Of a stretch of DNA of 9,797 nucleotides, positions 5,444 through 9,797 are shown piece by piece (within the stretch, counting starts at the first letter, position 1; each line of letters begins with the position of its first letter). Origin of the DNA: Deltaproteobacteria bacterium (lineage in GTDB: Bacteria > Bdellovibrionota > UBA1018); the NCBI GenBank assembly GCA_013286765.1, contig JABDFB010000084.1, positions 1-9,797 of the forward strand, given 5' to 3'. Made by a program: the position numbers and the translations under genes. The notes under the pieces were generated by a model. The model saw nothing but the letters and a program-made list of their open reading frames with translations. It had not been told where the DNA came from and made no database searches.

Positions 5444-8065
5444 ATGTTAAAAAATAAATTTATTGGTTTATATTTAATATCATTAGTTATTCTCTTTGAG
5501 ACAACAGCGTGGGCTGCGGATGCCTCGCCAAGCAAACCTTCGATCGAAGGTAGAAAGACATCCCAAAGAGTTACAGCGGCATCCAGCTCTGAGAATGTTC
5601 CACTACCTTTTTCCATCGGCGATTTAATTCGTAGCGACAAAAGTGAAAGGGAACACCTCGACAAGAAAATATCTGAAGCAAACGTGGATGCCAAGAATTC
5701 AAAGCCCTTTACCGTTATGCATATCAACAAGAATCCTGCTCTGCAGTTATCGATTCAAAGGCATCTGTCAGCCAGGCTCCATCTGGGTGACCTTACGCAA
5801 GAGCAGCATTCCAACGCGCTGTCGAAACTAGCGGGTTACTATGATCGAAAAAGTCTAGAGGACTTTTTGTCGGTGATGGTCATACTCTCGAAACGTCCGA
5901 AAAATTTCAAAATAACTTCAGAAGGTAAGATACTTTTGAGCATGGGTTTGAACGAGGTGCGTCAACCACTAGCCTACGTAGTCGATAGACCCAAACACGA
6001 ACTATTTATCCCGGTACTAATGAATGCTTTGCGCATTCTTGGCAATAATCCAGGAAGAGATTCAGGTTTTGCGACAGACTTTATAATTAAATTGTGTATA
6101 AATTTAGCAAACAACGAGAAAAAAGAAGGCCTTCTTAAAATAGCTGATGTCCCATACGATGAGAAGCATGGCTGGACGAAGTTTTTCAACGGCCTTTCCA
6201 GTTTGGCGACTAATAGCTTAGATAAATCAAATAGAAATACTTTCTTAGCAAGCATTGAAACCCTCAAGGGATTGAGAATTAGGAGCCGTACGAAGCCGAC
6301 CAAGGTGGAGCCTACCGCGAGCGCTAAGTCAGCCCCACAAACTGCTGAGGTGGAACCCATCCAGAACCAGGAACCCGTTGGCGACGCGAACACCGCTAGC
6401 GCAAAAACTGACAATACGGAAAAACCCGAATTCGCTTCTAAGAAACAGCGGAAGAAAAACACTGCAGCCATTGAAACTGCAAAGAGGACAGATCTAGCGA
6501 CTCACGCAAAGGGAACCAAATCCGACACGAATGGAAGTTCTGCATCTGATGACACTTCGGGAAAAGCCGCGAAACCAACAGATGATGGTGCCGCTGACGA
6601 ACAAGTGGATTCCCCAGTTTCTGCAAAACCTACGACTACCGCAAAGCCTACGTCTTCTGAGAGTGCTACCATCTCCGCTCCTGAAAAGCTGTCATGGGCA
6701 GACCAAGAGGTCGAAGAGGATGAAGACGAAGGAGAGCAGGAATGGCAAGAAGTTAAAAATCGATCGCAGAAAAAGCACAGTGGAAACGAACCTTCCGACC
6801 ATCGGTCCTCTTCTTTTAGAAAAGGAGCGCCCGTAGCCACGACATCTTGGAGCGCAAAAGCAGCAACTGTCTCGGATCAGAGGCCAAAACCCAAAGTAGG
6901 TCCAGCAGCCACTAAGCCGATACACAGATCAAGTGCAAATCCCGCAGCGCCCACAGCGAAGACAGGGACGTCAAAAATAGCAACGTATGCCCAAGCACTG
7001 TCGTCGGTTCTGCGAAACAACGGATCGGCAAAATCATTGCCCGAATCCATGTCAAAGCGAGATGGCAGATCAGAGCAGAAGAGGCCTGTGAGAGAACCTA
7101 AGCAAGAGTCTGGACCGACCGAACCCATACCTCCACCAGCTCCTGAACAACCTAAGGCACCAGCAGTTTCCCAAAACTCACCCGCACTGCCACCGCCCGT
7201 TACGATTTTGGAAGACTCGAAAGCTGCTCCTCAAGACCAAAATCCTCAGCAAACGGGCCCCCAACCTTCTGCCGCGTATTTGAATGCAATGAAAGTAACA
7301 CCCGAAGCAGCTAGAAAAGCGCAGCTGGAGCACCTGTCCTTAAATGGGGACATCCATGCTAAGTCCACCTACGGTCGTATCCTTCAGATGGAAGGTGATA
7401 AAAAAAATCTTGAACTGGTAGTCAGATTGTATCTAGCTTCGGCCGAAGTTCCAGAATCGACTCGTTATTTACGTGAGTTAGTTGAAGGTGGAAGAATCGA
7501 TCTTAATCGTTTTAGCGAAGGACGACAATTTTTAAATAAGCATGCACTTTCCGCGACCCCGGCTCCCAAGACTGAAGCTAACCCTGCACCCACAGTTCCA
7601 GCTCAAATGACAGCAACGACTCCACAACCATCGGTAGCACAACCTCATGCCCCACATCCGTTACCACCACACGATGGTTGCTCTCCTCAAGCTCTGGCAG
7701 TACCTCAGCCCAATATAGAGCCCATAAGAGCAGTGTTGCCTCAGCAGACCCCACCGACGGCGGCAACACCGCCAGTTCCACGTACATTTGGTCCGGGAAT
7801 CAGCCAAGAGCAACCTCAGGCTGCAGCTATACCCCCCGTTACTCAGACACTCCCACAAGCGGCGCCCCCACAGCCAATACTCCTACAAACTACACTCCCG
7901 CAACCACGTACTGTCGGCTATCGACTGCCAGAAGGACCCGGACATTTGATTCCTCTGGACGTAGACCCATCTGAAGTGTTTTTTGAATATTCGATGAATA
8001 CCGCCAATGGAACAGTTGTAGTGAGAATTCCTCTGATCGAATTCGTAAGACAAATGCAGTTTTGA
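5444..8065 (+). CDS. Exported low-complexity protein B, paralogue of protein A
   Basis: Unrecognised family; 873 residues. Residues 1-24 are a Sec signal peptide (MLKNK start, cleavage after AWA). Residues 95-278 are an ordered, mostly helical domain. Residues 280-610 are a long disordered linker rich in Ala, Lys, Thr, Pro and Ser, interrupted by a highly acidic patch with Trp at both ends (SWADQEVEEDEDE, 417-429, then EWQEV, 433-437). Residues 611-700 are a Sel1/TPR-like helical module (LEHLSLNGDIHAKSTYG). Residues 705-825 are Pro/Gln-rich. Residues 826-873 are a compact C-terminus ending in QMQF. Protein A, 5 bp upstream, has the same layout with matching motifs. Coupled translation is likely because the preceding site (GAAAG) is weak. 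The gene ends in tandem stops TGA-TAG. No enzymatic motif is visible; function unknown. Confidence 0.78.
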   Translation: MLKNKFIGLYLISLVILFETTAWAADASPSKPSIEGRKTSQRVTAASSSENVPLPFSIGDLIRSDKSEREHLDKKISEANVDAKNSKPFTVMHINKNPALQLSIQRHLSARLHLGDLTQEQHSNALSKLAGYYDRKSLEDFLSVMVILSKRPKNFKITSEGKILLSMGLNEVRQPLAYVVDRPKHELFIPVLMNALRILGNNPGRDSGFATDFIIKLCINLANNEKKEGLLKIADVPYDEKHGWTKFFNGLSSLATNSLDKSNRNTFLASIETLKGLRIRSRTKPTKVEPTASAKSAPQTAEVEPIQNQEPVGDANTASAKTDNTEKPEFASKKQRKKNTAAIETAKRTDLATHAKGTKSDTNGSSASDDTSGKAAKPTDDGAADEQVDSPVSAKPTTTAKPTSSESATISAPEKLSWADQEVEEDEDEGEQEWQEVKNRSQKKHSGNEPSDHRSSSFRKGAPVATTSWSAKAATVSDQRPKPKVGPAATKPIHRSSANPAAPTAKTGTSKIATYAQALSSVLRNNGSAKSLPESMSKRDGRSEQKRPVREPKQESGPTEPIPPPAPEQPKAPAVSQNSPALPPPVTILEDSKAAPQDQNPQQTGPQPSAAYLNAMKVTPEAARKAQLEHLSLNGDIHAKSTYGRILQMEGDKKNLELVVRLYLASAEVPESTRYLRELVEGGRIDLNRFSEGRQFLNKHALSATPAPKTEANPAPTVPAQMTATTPQPSVAQPHAPHPLPPHDGCSPQALAVPQPNIEPIRAVLPQQTPPTAATPPVPRTFGPGISQEQPQAAAIPPVTQTLPQAAPPQPILLQTTLPQPRTVGYRLPEGPGHLIPLDVDPSEVFFEYSMNTANGTVVVRIPLIEFVRQMQF

Positions 8066-8187
8066 TAGAGCTAGCCGTCAATAAGCATAAACTTAAATAG
8101 GTTAACTCTTGTATTTTATAAACTAAATGTCCTTAAAACAAATTAAAACAACTAGTTATCGTTTTCCGGTTTAACTATGTACTCAAA

Positions 8188-8217
8188 TTGACTCAACGCG
8201 CTATATAATGCTATTAT
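8188..8217 (+). promoter_or_regulatory. Sigma-70-like promoter of the exported kinase-like gene
   Basis: TTGACT (8188-8193) and TATTAT (8212-8217) are separated by 18 bp, a good sigma-70 arrangement, placing the transcription start near 8224, about 43 nt before the ATG. A perfect TATAAT (8204-8209) overlaps the spacer but has no good -35 at its own distance. The rest of the 201-bp gap after protein B (8066-8266) is AT-rich, with no gene and no convincing terminator seen. Confidence 0.55.
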
Positions 8218-8266
8218 TTTAACCAGTGGATTTTAATTAATATTTCCCTTTTTGAGAGAAATTTTT

Positions 8267-9784
8267 ATGACATATAATTTGTTTGTTAATCGATGTTCGT
8301 TAGGACTCGTCATTTTAACAATGTTAGGTTCATCGAGTTTTGCGATGGATAAAGAAGATCAATCTTCGCCCACCAAAGCATGCACATCACATGGAAAAAA
8401 TAGAAGATCTGCACAGAGTCCAAATAAGCCTACCTGTTATGAAAGTACTGGCAGCCCACAACCCGCCCCCCAACCTCCACCACTATTTCCTCTATCCAAA
8501 CACTTACGATTTGCCATCGGGCTAGAGGGGCCATCGGAAGAAGAATTGGAAAAATCGTGCCTCAAAGCTTCCGCTGCTGCACCTGCTTCAGCAAAAAGAG
8601 ACTCAGGACGAAAGCGAAAATCCCACAACGGCCGAGACGATGATGAAACCAAACATACGAAAGACACAATCCTTTCTAAGAATCCACGCGAGCAATTCCT
8701 TAGCAGCTCTGAGCAAAACCGCTCACCCCTAAAAAGAAAGACTCCCCAGAAACAGGAAGTTTCCGATTCCACTCCTGTCTCGCTTAAAGAGAAGACATTG
8801 ATAGAACAGTATGATGCAAAAATTGCAGCGATTCTATTCGAAAAATATCGAAGGGAGTTTGAGAAGCTTGGAAAATTCGAGGATATTCCAACCATCACCG
8901 CAGGATTCGCCAAATATCTTTCAGACCGCAGACAGCGTAAAATGGGATTGACCAAGCAACAGCTTTTAGATCTTTTATTTCCGAATGAATTAGAAGCAGC
9001 GACAGATAAAGGAAAAGCAGTTAAAGTGGAATTGGAAGCACTTCTAATTGAAGAGTCTTGGCTTCAGTCATTTGGACCTACGTTTAGTCAGCAAGATCAA
9101 AATGATATTCCCGAGGATCTCGAAAACCTTGAAAAAAAGAAAGGGAGCATTAGGGCGACTGGAGGAGACCAAAGCGCGGTTAAGGAAATAACAAAACCTG
9201 ATGGGCAAGTTGTTTACTTTAAGACCCATCCAAAGGGCAAGGCAGATTATGATGATTCCAAAGCCTATAGAAGGGCACGTAGGGAAGTCATTGCGTATCG
9301 CCTCTCCCAAACTCTCGGACTTGATCTCGTCGAAGAAACGAAAGTTATGCGGTATCAAGGAAAAATAGGTTCTGTAAGAAATAATGTCCCGAAGGGTTTT
9401 AAACCTCTACTTCGTTTCGAAATAATAGAAAAAACCAAAGAATGGCAACAGGCGCTCTCGGAACTATGGGTTTTTGATTTTATCGGAGGTTTCCACGACA
9501 GACATTTATTGAATCTGTTCTTTAACAAGAATACTTATAAGATAAAAGGTATTGATTATGATGATTTCCCAGCACCAATCCCAATTTGGGTTCGAGGCTT
9601 TGTATCCGGAGGCAAATTACCAGAAACATACCCACCTAACCTAGCAAAATTGATACTGGAATTAAAATTTGCCGAATTTTCGGAAAAAATGTCTGCTGCA
9701 GCAAACCCACCAGAGATAGAATCTCTCTGGATGCGTATTCAAATTGTGAAGGCAGATATTCAGCGAAAGCAACAGCCGCAATAA
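8267..9784 (+). CDS. Exported protein with C-terminal atypical-kinase-like domain
   Basis: I chose the ATG at 8267 (505 aa) because GAGAG lies 8 nt upstream and the in-frame TTG at 8252 does not improve the signal peptide. Residues 1-26 are a Sec signal with cleavage after SFA. Residues 27-170 are polar and disordered, with basic clusters (GRKRKSH near 114-120, PLKRKTPQK near 154-162). Residues 175-270 are helical. Residues about 300-440 carry a motif series seen in the PI3/4-kinase and HipA-like atypical kinase superfamily: VVYFKT (K319, likely ATP lysine), RREVIAYRLSQTLGLDLVEET (E340, helix-C glutamate), FHDRHLLN (D411, N416, catalytic loop) and IKGIDYDDF (D430, metal-binding Asp). The usual GN before the catalytic Asp is GFH here. 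The substrate could be a lipid or a protein. The gene has its own promoter. Assignment rests on motif order only. Confidence 0.65.
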   Translation: MTYNLFVNRCSLGLVILTMLGSSSFAMDKEDQSSPTKACTSHGKNRRSAQSPNKPTCYESTGSPQPAPQPPPLFPLSKHLRFAIGLEGPSEEELEKSCLKASAAAPASAKRDSGRKRKSHNGRDDDETKHTKDTILSKNPREQFLSSSEQNRSPLKRKTPQKQEVSDSTPVSLKEKTLIEQYDAKIAAILFEKYRREFEKLGKFEDIPTITAGFAKYLSDRRQRKMGLTKQQLLDLLFPNELEAATDKGKAVKVELEALLIEESWLQSFGPTFSQQDQNDIPEDLENLEKKKGSIRATGGDQSAVKEITKPDGQVVYFKTHPKGKADYDDSKAYRRARREVIAYRLSQTLGLDLVEETKVMRYQGKIGSVRNNVPKGFKPLLRFEIIEKTKEWQQALSELWVFDFIGGFHDRHLLNLFFNKNTYKIKGIDYDDFPAPIPIWVRGFVSGGKLPETYPPNLAKLILELKFAEFSEKMSAAANPPEIESLWMRIQIVKADIQRKQQPQ

Positions 9785-9797
9785 TTGCGAGCGGGCT

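Noticed and set aside
5974..7128. Several antisense open frames opposite protein B, and others opposite the remaining genes.
   Set aside because: They are Cys/Phe/Ser-rich shadows of the biased sense codons, lack ribosome sites and recognisable motifs, and overlap a well supported gene.
8152..8176. Inverted repeat TAGTTA ... TAACTA after protein B as a terminator.
   Set aside because: Arms are only 6 bp, AT-rich, with no following T-run; too weak to call.
3728..8227. The 8-mer TAACCAGT occurs upstream of protein A (3728) and of the kinase-like gene (8220), each downstream of a TTGACT.
   Set aside because: The spacing from TTGACT differs (18 versus 26 nt), and one shared 8-mer between two spacers of about 200 bp is plausible by chance.
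1..9797. tRNA, rRNA, CRISPR array, insertion sequence or attachment site.
   Set aside because: I saw no cloverleaf-like sequence, regular direct repeats with spacers, transposase motifs or flanking inverted repeats on reading through both strands.

Overview
The window reads as part of a Gram-negative chromosome. Genes are densely packed and AT-rich DNA is confined to the spacers. Three + strand proteins carry Sec signal peptides ending in AWS, AWA or FA. Low-complexity secreted proteins, a patatin-type lipase remnant and a kinase-like exported protein together suggest a host-associated bacterium, perhaps an intracellular alphaproteobacterium of the Holosporales/Paracaedibacter kind. That placement is an inference from style, not from a marker gene.

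Left part, minus strand (read right to left): a tightly coupled stressosome module. The order is rsbR (RsbRD-type N-domain plus STAS), rsbS (single STAS), rsbT (switch kinase), then a fusion of an RsbT-like ATPase domain with an RsbX/SpoIIE-type PP2C phosphatase. A further gene starts by ATGA overlap and runs off the left edge. RsbR and RsbS would build the sensory core and sequester RsbT. On stress RsbT would phosphorylate them at the conserved positions (S195/T229 in RsbR, S57 in RsbS) and be released to act on an unseen output. The fused phosphatase would reset the core. No sigma-B or partner-switch genes are visible, so the output is unknown.

Middle: just upstream of rsbR, on the same strand, lies a broken patatin-like phospholipase gene. 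It keeps the GxSxG serine and the second catalytic Asp but lacks a normal start codon, the usual oxyanion motif and a normal C-terminus. About 210 bp of AT-rich DNA separates it from the divergent + strand block.

Right part, plus strand: two adjacent genes (549 and 873 aa, 5 bp apart) encode exported, low-complexity proteins that I read as diverged tandem paralogues. They share a signal peptide start, a helical module, a second Sel1-like helical module, a Pro/Gln-rich tail with a VPRxFGP box and a C-terminal signature Y-x3-T-A-x-G-x13-Q-M. A third exported protein (505 aa) follows behind its own sigma-70-like promoter and ends in an atypical-kinase-like domain (Lys, Glu, DRHLLN and IDYDDF motifs). 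These three are the most novel content: probable envelope or host-directed proteins of undescribed families.
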